From contig OX392534.1 of assembly GCA_947623455.1 (NCBI GenBank), positions 40,057,426 through 40,121,425 of the forward strand: a stretch of DNA of 64,000 bases, given 5' to 3'. Below the pieces are notes generated by a model. That model was not told where the DNA came from and ran no database searches. It saw only the letters and a program-made list of their open reading frames with translations. Made by a program: the position numbers and the translations under genes. This stretch comes from Mimachlamys varia (lineage: Eukaryota; Mollusca; Bivalvia; Pectinida; Pectinidae). Of the stretch, positions 25,061 through 36,100 are shown piece by piece (the stretch's first letter is position 1; the number at the start of each line of letters is the position of its first letter).

Positions 25061-25514
25061 CTCATTAGATTGATGTGAAAAATATACCAATTAAAATTAA
25101 ACAAAATATATTTAATTTAATGAAAGCTTTATTATTTATTCAATGAAGATAAACTATTACCCTGTGTCAGTCGTAGTGGGTCGTTTATCATTCATATTTC
25201 AGCATAAACATGCTCCTGTTTACTTTTGTCGTAGGCCTTAAGATCAAGAAGCATTAAGAGAAATTTTAGCAAATTACAATCTTATCTAGGATGTCGTTAG
25301 TATTTTAAAATGACCAATTTCTATTCTTATCAGGTAAAAAGGTAAATATACATGTAGACATTTGTTTTAAAGAGAAATACTGTTCCAATTACCACTGGTA
25401 TCAATCAAAATTCTAAATATCATATACATACAAAGCAAACAGTATGTGCACAGCTAGATACAAGCAAAACAATGTTGCTTGTTTTGGTTTGGTGTTGATT
25501 TTCGTCCTATTAAA

Positions 25515-27240
25515 ATCTATGGGGCTAACTTTAGGTTATATGTAACATGTGGGTGTGGTCTGATATGGCTAACATTAGGTTGTACTACATGTAACAACAT
25601 ATGGGTGTGGTCTTATATGACTAATTTTAGGTTATATGTTACAACGTGTGGGTGTGGTCTGATATGGCTAACTTTATGTTATATGTAACAACGTGTGGGT
25701 GTGGTCTGATATGGCTAACTTTATGTTATACTACAAGTAACAACATGTGGATGTGGTCTGATATGACTAACTTTAGGTTATACTACATGTAACAACATGT
25801 GGGTGTGGTCTGATATGGCTAACTTTAGGTCGTACTACATGTAACAACATGTGGTGTGGTCTGATATGGCTAACTTTAGGTTATACTACATGTACATGTA
25901 ACAACATGTGGGTGTGGTATGATATGGCTAACTTTAGGTTATATGTAACAACGTGTGGGTGTGGTATGATATGGCTAACTTTAGGTTATATGTAACAACA
26001 TGTGGGTGTGGTATGATATGGCTAACTTTAGGCTATATGTAACAACATGTGGGTGTGGTCTGATATGGCTAACTTTATGTTATATGTAACAACATGTGGG
26101 TGTGGTCTGATATGGCTAACTTTAGGTTATATGTAACAACGTGTGGGTGTGGTATGATATGACTAACTTTAGGTTATATGTAACAACGTGTGGGTGTGGT
26201 ATGATATGGCTAACTTTAGGTTATATATAACAACGTGTGGATGTGGTATGATATGGCTAACTTTATGTTATTTGTAACAACATGTGGGTGTGGTATGATA
26301 TCACTTACTTTAGGTTATATGTAATAACGTGTGGGTGTGGTATGATATGACTAACTTTAGGTTATATGTAATAACGTGTTGGTTTGGTATGATATGGCTA
26401 ACTTTAGGTTATACTACATGTAACAACATGTGGGTGTGGTCTGATATCACTTACTTTAGGTTATATGTAATAACGTGTGGGTGTGGAATGATATGACTAA
26501 CTTTAGGTTATATGTAACAATGTGTGGGTTTGGTATGATATGGCTAACTTTAGGTTATACTACATGTAACAACATGTGGGTGTGGTCTGATATGGCTAAC
26601 TTTAGGTTGTACTACATGTAACAACATGTGGGTGTGTTCTGATATGGCTAACTTTAGGTTGTACTACATGTAACAACATGTGGGTGTGGTCTGATATGGC
26701 TAGCTTTAGGTTGTACTACGTGTAATAATATGTGGGTATGGTCTGATATGGCTAACTTTAGGTTATATTTAACAACATGTGGGTGTGGTCTGATATGGCT
26801 AACTTTAGGTTATATGTAACAACATGTGGGTGTGGTATGATATGGCTAATTTTAGGTTGTACTACATGTACATGGGTGTGGTATGATATGGCTAACTTTA
26901 GGTTTTACTACATGTAACAACATGTGGGTGTGGTCTGATATGGCTTACTTAAGGTTATATGTAACAACATGTGGGTGTGGTCTGATATGGCTAACTTTAG
27001 GTTGTACTACATGTAACAACATGTGGGTGTGGTCTGATATGGCTAACTTTAGGTTATATTTAACAACATGTGGGTGTGGTCAGATATGGCTAATTTAAGG
27101 TTATATGTAACAACGTAAGGGTGTGGTCTGATATGGCTAATTTTAGGTTGTACTACATGTAACAACATGTGGGTGTGGTCAGATATGGCTAATTTAAGGT
27201 TATATGTAACAACGTAAGGGTGTGGTCTGGCAACTTCAGG
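25515..27240. repeat. minisatellite, 48-54-bp unit, about 34 copies
   Basis: The unit reads GTGGGTGTGGTCTGATATGG, then CTAACTTTAGGTTATATGTAA, then CAACAT. Two subtypes alternate: a short form with TTATATGTAACAACGTG and a longer form with TTGTACTACATGTAACAACATG. The last units have GTAAGG in place of GTGGG. Frames at 25479-25688 and 26883-27098 are repeat artefacts. Confidence 0.95.
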
Positions 27241-27975
27241 TAACTAGTGTTTACATTCAGTTATCTGAAATGATTTTGCTACGCTTTATAACGAAAGTAA
27301 GATGCAGTTCTTGGTAGAGTTGAAATAACCTAAATATATCATTAACTCGAGATCGTTACATGTTGCATTATTTTATTTAAGTAATACATTTTTAACTATT
27401 CTATGCGATTTGTTTGGGGGAACATTAAATCCAGATGAGATGAACTTGTTTTTGTTTCCGCGTCCACTGTCCTTATGAAGAAATATGTGGTGTGTGTAGT
27501 AAGATTTTTTAAAAGTTATTTTGAAGTTATTTGAAGGGTTCAAATATTAATTGAAACATATTTTATTGGCATGTAAAATGTCAAAGGGATAGTTCAATAC
27601 GTTTTTCCATCTGATAAAAAGATGTGTTTCCCTTAACACATAAGAATATTACATAACAATATAACAATAGTCGCTTGATATCATCAGAGTATCAAATAAT
27701 ATAATTCTAACATATTATATAACATTGTATAATATTGTCATATAAATTAATGATGAATTACAATATATCCAAATACATCAATTGGGAGGGAAGGAATTAG
27801 AGAGAGATAGAAAGTGAGTAGATACCTTGGGGAAAGAGGAGGGCACGTTTTAATTACAAACCAATAACGAGTCAAGCGTGTTTTTTTTATCCGAACCGCT
27901 AGTCATAAACAAACAGAGTCTACCACCTGATGAACATAACATTTATTATTGTGGTGATTGGAGGTGTCACTTGTG
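27241..27975. other. no gene seen
   Basis: AT-rich single-copy-looking sequence. A purine-rich stretch (GAGAGAGATAGAAAG) lies near 27800. Confidence 0.35.
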
Positions 27976-28168
27976 AATAATAATAATAATAAGAAGAATA
28001 TACGATATTTGATATAGCGCCCTATCTAGCTAACATAAGCCACTCTAAAGCGCTTTACAGTGCATAGATATACATAGATTTTTATACAATCAATACAATT
28101 AACACATACAGTTCTATCATATACAATTCTGAGGAGTTCGCAGGAGCTGCCTTATCGGGCGCTATACC
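27976..28168. mobile_element. (AAT)n plus short inverted-terminus element
   Basis: A TAA/AAT microsatellite (27976-27996) precedes an element that starts GATATAGCGCCCTAT (28011) and ends ATCGGGCGCTATACC (28168), roughly inverse-complementary termini. Its interior has AAAGCGCTTTACAG. No coding capacity; MITE- or SINE-like. Confidence 0.5.
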
Positions 28169-28329
28169 ACCTGGCTAATATCTCCATATGTGTGTGTGTA
28201 TGTATGCGTGTGTGCTGGAGATGAATTGTGAACCGTTCTTTTAACGTTTACGTAAATAATCCAGTCGATAACACAGTGAAATTAGTTGTTATCAGAATTT
28301 GCAAAATCAATGTTGTGTTGTTACAAAAT

Positions 28330-28680
28330 TTTAACTATGTTAAAACGAGGTGACTTACAATTGCTGTGTATAAAAACATACCTATTAACTACAGGTGCGC
28401 TTATTGGCTTTCAAATGTAATTTCGCCCTATAGCCCGATCGCCGTCGCTAAAACACGACAAAGGCTGTGTCAGTTTGATAAATCAATATGCTGATAAATC
28501 ATATGTTAATTCTACCAAATCGTTAAAGCAAATGAAATCACAGACTATTCAAATATTTGTAGTTTAGCACAGCCAACAGTTGTATCTCCATATCAGTATT
28601 GCCGTTATGGCATATACAATGACCAAATGAAAAAAGGTCTGGGAAACTTTCATCAATTTAAGAAAGGATGGACGTTTTAA
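28330..28680 (+). repeat. interspersed repeat segment, paralogous to 23.3-23.6 kb
   Basis: The partner of 23283-23620 (GATCGCCGTCGC, GTTTAGCACAGCCAACAG, TGAAAAAAGGTCTGG). Here it is not followed by the RT core seen in the first copy. Confidence 0.55.
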
Positions 28681-29010
28681 AAGTACTTTGAACGGCCTAG
28701 CCAAATATCGAATCTTCTGGACACACATAATTCTACACAATCGCTCATAGAATTCGAATAAGGCAATAAAATAAAGCATCATAATGTTTAAATCCCTGGT
28801 CTTATTTGTAAAGTTTTGTGTCACTGAAAAAAACCGTTGGACCGTTCCATAGTAACGTGGCTAAGTGTAACATTATCCCGAGAAGAACTAATGTCCTACC
28901 AGAGACGTCCGCCATATGCATGTTTCACTGACCCTGATAAATTGTAGTAGTTTTATTTGTTTAATATGTTCATTCGTATTTGGTATTCAGCATCGAGATC
29001 ATAAGTGTAT

Positions 29011-29200
29011 ACAGTTCACGTAACACACACATATGCTGCACCTCTTAAATTTAGTAATAGATACAGTATGCCGAAAAAATGAATTAAACTGCATCATACA
29101 GCTGTTTCGTCCTCCTAGGACTCTTCAGTGATGCTAGGAGCCAAAAGGTAGGAATCCAAAAATTTCTAAACTTATGTAGAAGCAGAAGGGTCAGGTGCGT
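29011..29200 (-). repeat. interspersed repeat carrying a hammerhead motif (family H, copy 1)
   Basis: About 170 bp here are close to 57182-57350 in the same orientation. The first 110 bp are the inverse complement of 30965-31075. The shared core runs from CACATATGCTGCACCTCTTA through ATTAAACTGCATCATACAGC to the hammerhead. Confidence 0.8.
29091..29134 (-). ncRNA. type I hammerhead ribozyme motif, intact core
   Basis: On the minus strand: stem I strand GCATCA, core CTGAAGA, stem II GTCC-TAGGA-GGAC, core GAAA, stem III CAGCTG, then GTA, then the second stem I strand TGATGC, which pairs perfectly with GCATCA. All invariant core bases of the consensus (CUGANGA...GAAA...UH) are present, with predicted cleavage after GTA. 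Stem III is the palindrome ACAGCTGT with no loop, so a single copy would fold poorly; short-stem-III hammerheads are known to act as dimers. No assay or covariance score is available here. Confidence 0.75.
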
Positions 29201-29329
29201 AAAATCCCTTTAACTTATTAATTTAGAAGTAACATTAAACTATTTCTGAATAATTTCAAATCGTGTACTACGAAAATGTGTATATTAAGTACCGTGCCAC
29301 TACTCAAATGAGTAGTATTTACTTATTAT

Positions 29330-29640
29330 CATAAACATTGAAACGGAATTTTCAGTCATGATTATATCATCTATATAATATTATAGTATTTATTGCATGA
29401 CTTTTATATTTACCCAGCTATTATAATGAAATAGGCCAAACTACTGTTTGGATAGCGATATCACCCGTTATCTGCCCAACACGGATACTTAATATATAAA
29501 TCTTGAACTTACGTGAATCTGATTTTCACAATTCGTTTTTATTCAAAACCTGATACTTCGTGAATTGGCGTCACAAAAAATAAGAAAAAATTAGAAACAA
29601 CACACTTTGTTTAATTAAAAAACAATCATTTTTTGTTTGT
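29330..29640. repeat. segment paralogous to 24.8-25.06 kb
   Basis: The partner of 24805-25060; see that entry for shared blocks. The segment pair 23.3/24.8 kb and 28.3/29.3 kb has the same order, which suggests one old duplicated unit later split by different insertions. Confidence 0.55.
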
Positions 29641-29799
29641 TATCTTTTGTTAAAGGGAAATCATCCAAGATGAGCTATTTCGTTTATATTGTGTCTGGCC
29701 TAGCGGGTCTTGAACCATACATGATGTACATGCTCCATAGTATTCAAACTGTTGTCCAATTTTGTCGTTTGCCTTCGATATGCCACTGTTTGCCCCCTA

Positions 29800-30300
29800 G
29801 CATTACTGACGAGTCCTAGAAAATAAAATCAGAGAATACCAAAGCGTCAACAAAACCGTAACCCGAACTCAAAACTGATTATACTAGAGGCAAAATAGGA
29901 GCAAAGGAAAGATTAACATGGAGACCCTTATAAAAGTACAAGAGAATAAGACCAGGTGTTCCGGAAGAGTAAGCGTTTTCTGCTTCATCGACAACACCCG
30001 CCATGTAAATCTGTGTCAAATCCAAGTAAACATCAAGTTCGCCATACGAGAACCGAGTATCATTGTCAATCACAAGCAAACACACTAATTAGCATACTCA
30101 AAAACGTTCATCTTCATATCACTTAAAGATACGGAATAGTTCTCAATGAGACAAATATGGCAACCATTAAACTTCCCCTTAGTCCTGATCAACCTGCATC
30201 TCTCAATCCTGGTGTTGTTACATGTAGTTTGTTTGTCAGCAGTCGACATCGTTCAAGAATACCGAATTAACTGCGACATGTAAACACCATATGTTGGAGA
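29800..30300 (-). mobile_element. RT-family element, 3' end with hammerhead remnant (copy e)
   Basis: The minus-strand translation contains LTQIYMAGVVDEAENAYSSG and ends with a stop near 29879. Upstream on that strand are remnants of the RT end (YMSQLIRYS around 30290-30250). At the outer edge, read on the plus strand, GCATTACTGACGAGTCCTAG (29800-29819) runs into AAATAAAATC. This looks like a hammerhead half, with the second stem II strand and part of the GAAA core deleted. So the motif is antisense to the RT frame. Confidence 0.6.
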
Positions 30301-30507
30301 AGCAGGGGTGTGTGTTATAGGACTGTAACAGCATTTACTAAAACATTCATAGCTTAAATGGAAGATCTGGATCACCGGTACATAGAGCATCAACATTGAT
30401 GTGCCCATATATTATGCTGATTCTGCATTAAAGATCAATTCGTAAGTTTGGATATTATCAACAAATAAATATGTCGCCAAAAATACATCGACACAGTAAC
30501 CTAAGGA

Positions 30508-30785
30508 AATTTCCATTAAGCTACCTAGAAATAGTTGACATAACGAAATGAATTTTTCCATTAAGTTGTCTAAAAATAGTTGACATAACTAAATGGATTT
30601 TCCATTTATTTATCTAAAAACAGTTGACATCACGAAATGAAAATTTCCATTCAGTTATCTAAAAATAGTTGACATAACGAAATGGATTTTCCATTTGGTT
30701 ATCTAAAAATAGCTGACATACGCAACGCAAAGGAAATTATATTTAGTTAATTAAAAATAATTGACATCATAAAAGGTTAAATTTC
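30508..30785. repeat. tandem repeat of about 55 bp, five to six units
   Basis: AAATTTCCATT, then AGTTATCTAAAAATAGTTGA, then CATAACGAAATG recurs with variants. The unit clearly resembles the short repeats inside the 33-37 kb array (ACGCAATGGAAATTTCCA, CTTAGTTATTAAAGATAGTT). Confidence 0.8.
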
Positions 30786-30964
30786 ATGAAATATCATAAA
30801 ATAGTTATCACTGCTCACCTTTATACAATTCGTGTTTGGCATTTTAGAAAATGCAATAAACTGTACTGAAAATGAATTATGGACTGCAGCTACAAATGTA
30901 TTCAAATACCATCTTCAGGCAGACAGTGGTGTCTTATTGCTGGAGCTCTACTGATACAAGTTAT

Positions 30965-31080
30965 GTGACAGCATCATTGACGAGTCCCAGAAGGACGAAA
31001 CAGCTGTATGATGCAGTTTAATTCATTTTTTGACATAGTGTATCTATTATTAAATTTGAAGGTGTAGCATATGTGTATTT
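30965..31080 (+). repeat. inverted copy of the hammerhead repeat (family H, copy 2)
   Basis: Inverse complement of 29011-29118, about 85-90% by eye. Together the two form widely spaced inverted repeats around RT-family copy e. Confidence 0.75.
30971..31014 (+). ncRNA. hammerhead ribozyme motif, one core substitution
   Basis: Plus strand: GCATCA, then TTGACGA, stem II GTCC-CAGAA-GGAC, GAAA, CAGCTG, TA, TGATGC. Stem I and II pair perfectly and GAAA is intact. The first base of CUGANGA is T instead of C (position C3). C3 pairs with G8 in the catalytic core, so this copy is probably impaired. Confidence 0.65.
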
Positions 31081-31744
31081 TACGTCATCTTACAAACATG
31101 TCATGGTCGCTTCAAGTTCAAGAAGCTGTCTTTCATTATAGGTAGTTTTTTATTTCAATTTGTCTGAGGATATTGTCATACTGACAGACGAACCAACAAT
31201 ATCAATTTTTAGCTTTGTCATTCTCAAGTTACCTTTCTATCCAAATAATACCTTATCTTCAATTTGATCCCCGGCTGGTAAAGGACAATTTTGTCACAAG
31301 GAAAGTTTCAATATAAATGAAGTTTTTTTTAAATTTTTATTTTAGAGTCTTTAACCTACAAATAATGAACCAATATATTCAAAACCTTTTAGAAAATTGT
31401 TTTTCTTTTTAGATTTAAACAAAGGAGGTTGGAATGTCTTGTTCGAATACCTTGAGATAATTGCCGTATGTCCTGTTTTGTTTTTGTTTTGTCTTGTTTT
31501 ACATATATGTTTATTTTTGGAGCCTAAATCGCTAAAGCCAGGTGAGTTGACTTTAGTGTAACAGTAACGTAGCCGACATTGTTTTATCGAGATGTTACTA
31601 GCAACAAGATAACATTCCTATACTCTGCTCTACATAGCTATAAGTCGGTGAAGGCTGTGTCTGTATGAAAAATGTATTCGCTGATAGTGGTCGATACACC
31701 CCGCTGTGCACTAGTTATCGTACGGATACACGAGTTCTACTCGA
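31081..31744. other. no gene; faint repeat traces
   Basis: Around 31630-31680 AAGGCTGTGTCTGTATGA resembles the repeat segments at 23.4 and 28.46 kb. Otherwise AT-rich with long T runs. Confidence 0.35.
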
Positions 31745-32170
31745 ACGTGATATCAACGAAATAAAATCAGAGAATATTGAAGCGTCAAAAATAATCCTAA
31801 ATCAAAATCGATAAACTTGAGTCAGAATATAATCAAAGGAAATATCTGAATGGAGACTCTCAAACAAAAGTACAAACGAATTAGACGAGATGTTCCGGGG
31901 GAGTAAGCGTCTTCTGCTTCTTCGACGACATCATGCAAATCTAGGTCACATCCAAGTAAATTTTTGTCCTCAAAGTCTGAATCTAATTATCATTCCCAAT
32001 CACAACAAGTAACCAAACTGAGCATGTCCAACTCCATATCATACAAGATAACAACATATTTCTCGATTCGTCCAACAAGGCGACCATAAAACTTGCTCAT
32101 AGCCTTCATTTACCTGCATCTCTCGAATTCCTTTGCCATATGTTTATTCGTTAGCAGCCCACATCTACCA
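31745..32170 (-). mobile_element. RT-family element, 3' end (copy f)
   Basis: Aligns with copy e: AAATAAAATCAGAGAATA at 31760, GGAGTAAGCGTCTTCTGCTT at 31900, then degraded RT-end sequence to about 32160. ACGAAATAAAATCAG at 31753 keeps the GAAA-like junction that copy e has lost. Dead. Confidence 0.6.
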
Positions 32171-32870
32171 TACAAATATCGATATTAGTTTAATTAAGAT
32201 CGAGGTAGGCAGCTGATGTAGAAGAGTTTGTTATATCCTTTATTTCAAGTTCAGAAGCGCCAGGTACATGTATTTATGATCGACTTGACCAGAAAACTTG
32301 TTATTAATAGACAGCGCACAAGAAGCTGATAATTATATAAGATTGTTACATTTTATCATATTTTTGACAGATCCGACTGTTTATCGGAAAAGGTAGATCT
32401 TCTCTTTTATGGAATAAAAGGTTGGTAAATAAAAGAAGTTAATGGTTTTCATGAAGTTGGAAATAGAGCCAATATCGTCTGCAGAATGGCTGCTACAGGT
32501 AGACTTCTGCTTATCCCTATGTGAAGTGTGTTATGTCACTACGGACACTACAGCGACCGGGATATTATGAAAATATCCTTTTAAGTCGGTCTAGATTGGT
32601 TGGCATTAGAAAAAAGACCAATTCTTAAAATGCAGATTTATTAGCGCATTGAGATGATTTTCTGATGCATAATTTCCAACCATATATGAATTTTTCGCCT
32701 TGAATTGAATTGGACGCCTTGGGTAATAGTCCCTGTCCCTTAATAATGATGTTTTAATCGACAGTACATTAGAAAGATGAAGTTTTGTAAAGTATTTGTC
32801 TTTTCTGTTCCTTAGATGAATTTGTCTATTGGAACCTAGTAATTAGTCCCCCAACTTGGACCAGTGAGAA
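32171..32870. other. no gene seen
   Basis: AT-rich; no frame or repeat stands out. Confidence 0.35.
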
Positions 32871-33145
32871 CTATAGGTTTGCTTTGTGTGCGCAGCACGA
32901 GTGAAAAATATCAAAAAATTAGCCACACGAGTGAAATATGTTTGGTATTACTGAAGATACTGTTAGATATTCTGTTTATTACGTTTTTATATGAAAATCT
33001 ACAGTGGCAGCTTCTGATTTTCCCAAACGTCGTTTTTAAGCAGCATTCTGATTGGTCAAATCAGAAAAAAGTGATATTTTTCACTAGTGAAAAATATCAC
33101 TTTTATAGAACGAATTTTTTTCGATATTTCACTGGTAAAAATGTA
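32871..33145. mobile_element. MITE-like segment with 38-bp perfect palindrome
   Basis: The palindrome at 33067-33104 has half-arm AAAAGTGATATTTTTCACT followed by its exact complement. Related motifs GAGTGAAAAATATCA (32901) and GAGTGAAATATG (32929) lie upstream, and ATATTTCACTGG lies at 33124. The reading frame at 32864-33235 crosses the palindrome and is not convincing. Confidence 0.5.
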
Positions 33146-33149
33146 ATAA

Positions 33150-36100
33150 AAACATTGTACGCTACAAACGCGTCCCAAAGTGTCAAGTTATCGCCATTAC
33201 CAAGAATAGTTCACGCAATGGAAACTTTCAGTTAGTTATAAAAGAATACTTAACATAACGCAATGAAGATTGTACAATAGTATCATACAAAACTATGCAC
33301 TGTTATCGTTACAAAAACTTAACCTGCAGCATGCATAATAAAAATAATTATACACGTTTAAACATCTCAATTCGACGAATACGAAGACAAAGCTTAATTT
33401 TGGATTGCCTGAAATGGCGCTCCAAGCTGGTTACTATGGCAACGAATACGTTATTGACTAGCATACATTTATCCTTTAATATTTTACTACAAACGGTTCT
33501 TGAGGAGGCAAAATAGTGTCCCTTCTCTAACTATGGACATAGGTTTGCAGATAGTATTTCTCATGTTAAGGCATCGTCGGAAACCCACGGTACACTTCAC
33601 TGACGTTTGCATCCCGTGGGCTAATATCGAAAGAAACTCTCGTCTTCGTACTAAAATAGTAGCCAATCATATCGATGGTTTCATCCGTGACTACATACAG
33701 CCGGGACATCAAGCCGGGATATCCCGTTTCATTTGTAGCACCGCCTGTCAACAAAACCTGTCTATTGTGTTATAATTGTGCCAATTGTGATTAAAATATA
33801 AGGTCCTGCTATATGGCGATTAACATCGGCGTCATGCCTACAGAAATATGCTGGTCGTGGTCACGGTAAAATCACTTAACAGATCTAGAGTGTCACGAGA
33901 AACGACCATTTTGATTGGTCGAAATCTCCGAATAGACTTCTATTCGGGGAAACGAAGGTTTATACCGATTCTGGCCCACGGGATACAAACGTCAGTGAAG
34001 TGTACCGTGGGTTTCCGACGATGATGTTAAGATGGAAACTAGCCACTTATGTTTTAACGACCTCAATCCAATGCAATATTTAAGCCTGTATTTATTTGAC
34101 CATGGAATGTGTATCGATCAGATTCGATATTTGTCTGTAAGTTGTTCTAAGAATTGTATATAAAGAATGTGATGCAACTGACTAAAATTGTCCTACTATC
34201 TGGTTCAGACAAGATCATTTAGTGGAACGCCCAGGTAAATACGGACTGGTCGTATACGTAACACAGTACATAATTATATTAAATCCGTTCATACTAGACA
34301 TCAATCGATTTATTGGTATGGACGTTGGTCGTTGGACTATAGGTTTGCTTTGTGTCCGTCCGTCTTTCCAGCCTTCCGTCTTTCCGACCGTCCTTCAACA
34401 TTCTTGGCTGGGAATTATCTCCTACACTACTTACTTGAACTACATACTTTTGTTTTAGCTTCACATTGGTAAGGGTGTGTGTCATGTTTCATAAGTAGAT
34501 CACTTTGACCTTCATCAATGAAAATGTTTGTCAATGATCTATTCAATACACTACAAGTCACTGAATACTTGGATTATGAGTTCACTTTAGTGTATCATGT
34601 TTCAAAATCAGGTCACTCTGACCTTTGGTTTGACCTTTGACCTAAATAAAAGAAAAAAGTTTGTCTTCGCTCATTCTCTGCAGTATTTGTCACAAGAACT
34701 GCATATTTGGGGTCGGCGTTGCCATTACATTTGATGGGGGACAGTAGTTTGTCGAATTGTCGTGTTTTTATTTACTGTATGTTGTATTAGATTATTGTTT
34801 TATCGCAACAGTACGATATTTACAAATAATATATTATCTTGTTTAGTCCGTTAAGATTTTAGAAGACATCTGCTGTGCATTTCAAAAGTAAATGAATTGC
34901 CATAATACGACTGATAGAAAAATAAATCATTAATATAAGGTATGGTGTACATATAACTACAATTCATTTAACATGAAGGCCCAATTATAACAAGAACACA
35001 AAGGCCAATGGAGAGACTTATTTCGGCGTGGGAATTGTGTTGTACATGTAACAGGGTCAATGCACACTGCAAATAACATTAACATTTTTATAATATATTA
35101 CCAAACACTTCAAAACGTAAATTTACAGTATATTGGTTTAATCTCTATAAAGCGGTGTTACATGTATTGCATGGTGCTATATATATACTTATACTTTTAA
35201 TTGCCTGCGTTATTTACACATCTCTTATCTTGAAAGTGAACCAAGGTCATGTCACTGTATGATTATCTATAGTGCAAACATTACACCCGTATACAAATAT
35301 TAGATATGTGTGATTTTTGGTCAATTGAGGGGGGGGGGGGAGGCTCACAAAAATAGAGGCATGGCTTGTTTAATGTGAATTCATAAGTGTCGTACATCAT
35401 ACTCTACCAGAAACATATTTCTGTAAGACAGTCATCAGCTTGGGAGTATACAAACATTTTACGCTACAAACGCGTCCCAAAGTGTCAAGTCATCGCCGTT
35501 ACCAAAAATAGTTCACACAACGCAATGGAAATGTTCACTTAGTTATAAAAGAATAGTTGACATAATGCAATGGAGCTCGTACAATAGTATCATACAAAGC
35601 TATGTACAGTTCACGTTACAAATTAACCAGCAGCATGTATAATTACAATAATTGTACACGTATATACATCTCAATTCGACGAATATGAAGACAAAGCTTA
35701 ATTTTGGATTGCCTGAAATGGCGCCCTAAGCTGGTTACTATGGTAATGCAATACATTATTGACTAGCATACATTTATTACTACAAACGGTTCTTAAGGAG
35801 GCAAACAAGTGCCCCTACTCTAACAACGGACATCAGTTTGTAGATCTAGTATTTCTCATGTAAAGGTGGAAACTATTAAAATATTAAATCCGTTCATACT
35901 AGACTTCAATCGATTTATTGGTATGGTCGTTGGACTATAGGTTTGCTTTGTGTCCGTCCGTCCGTCTTTCCAGCCTTCCGTCTTTCAGACCGTCCTTCAA
36001 CATTCTTGGCTGGGAATTATCTCTAACACTACTTACTTGAACTACATACTTTGGTTTTAGCTTCACATTGGTAAGGGTGTGTGTCATGTTTCAAAAGTAG

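Noticed and set aside
25479..27098. Frames rich in W, L and T with CGCGLIW-like repeats
   Set aside because: Translation of the 48-54-bp minisatellite; the frame shifts with unit length.
33500..33775. A 91-codon plus-strand frame and its antisense partner
   Set aside because: They cross the target duplication and left TIR of the 452-bp element, so they cannot be an ancestral gene.
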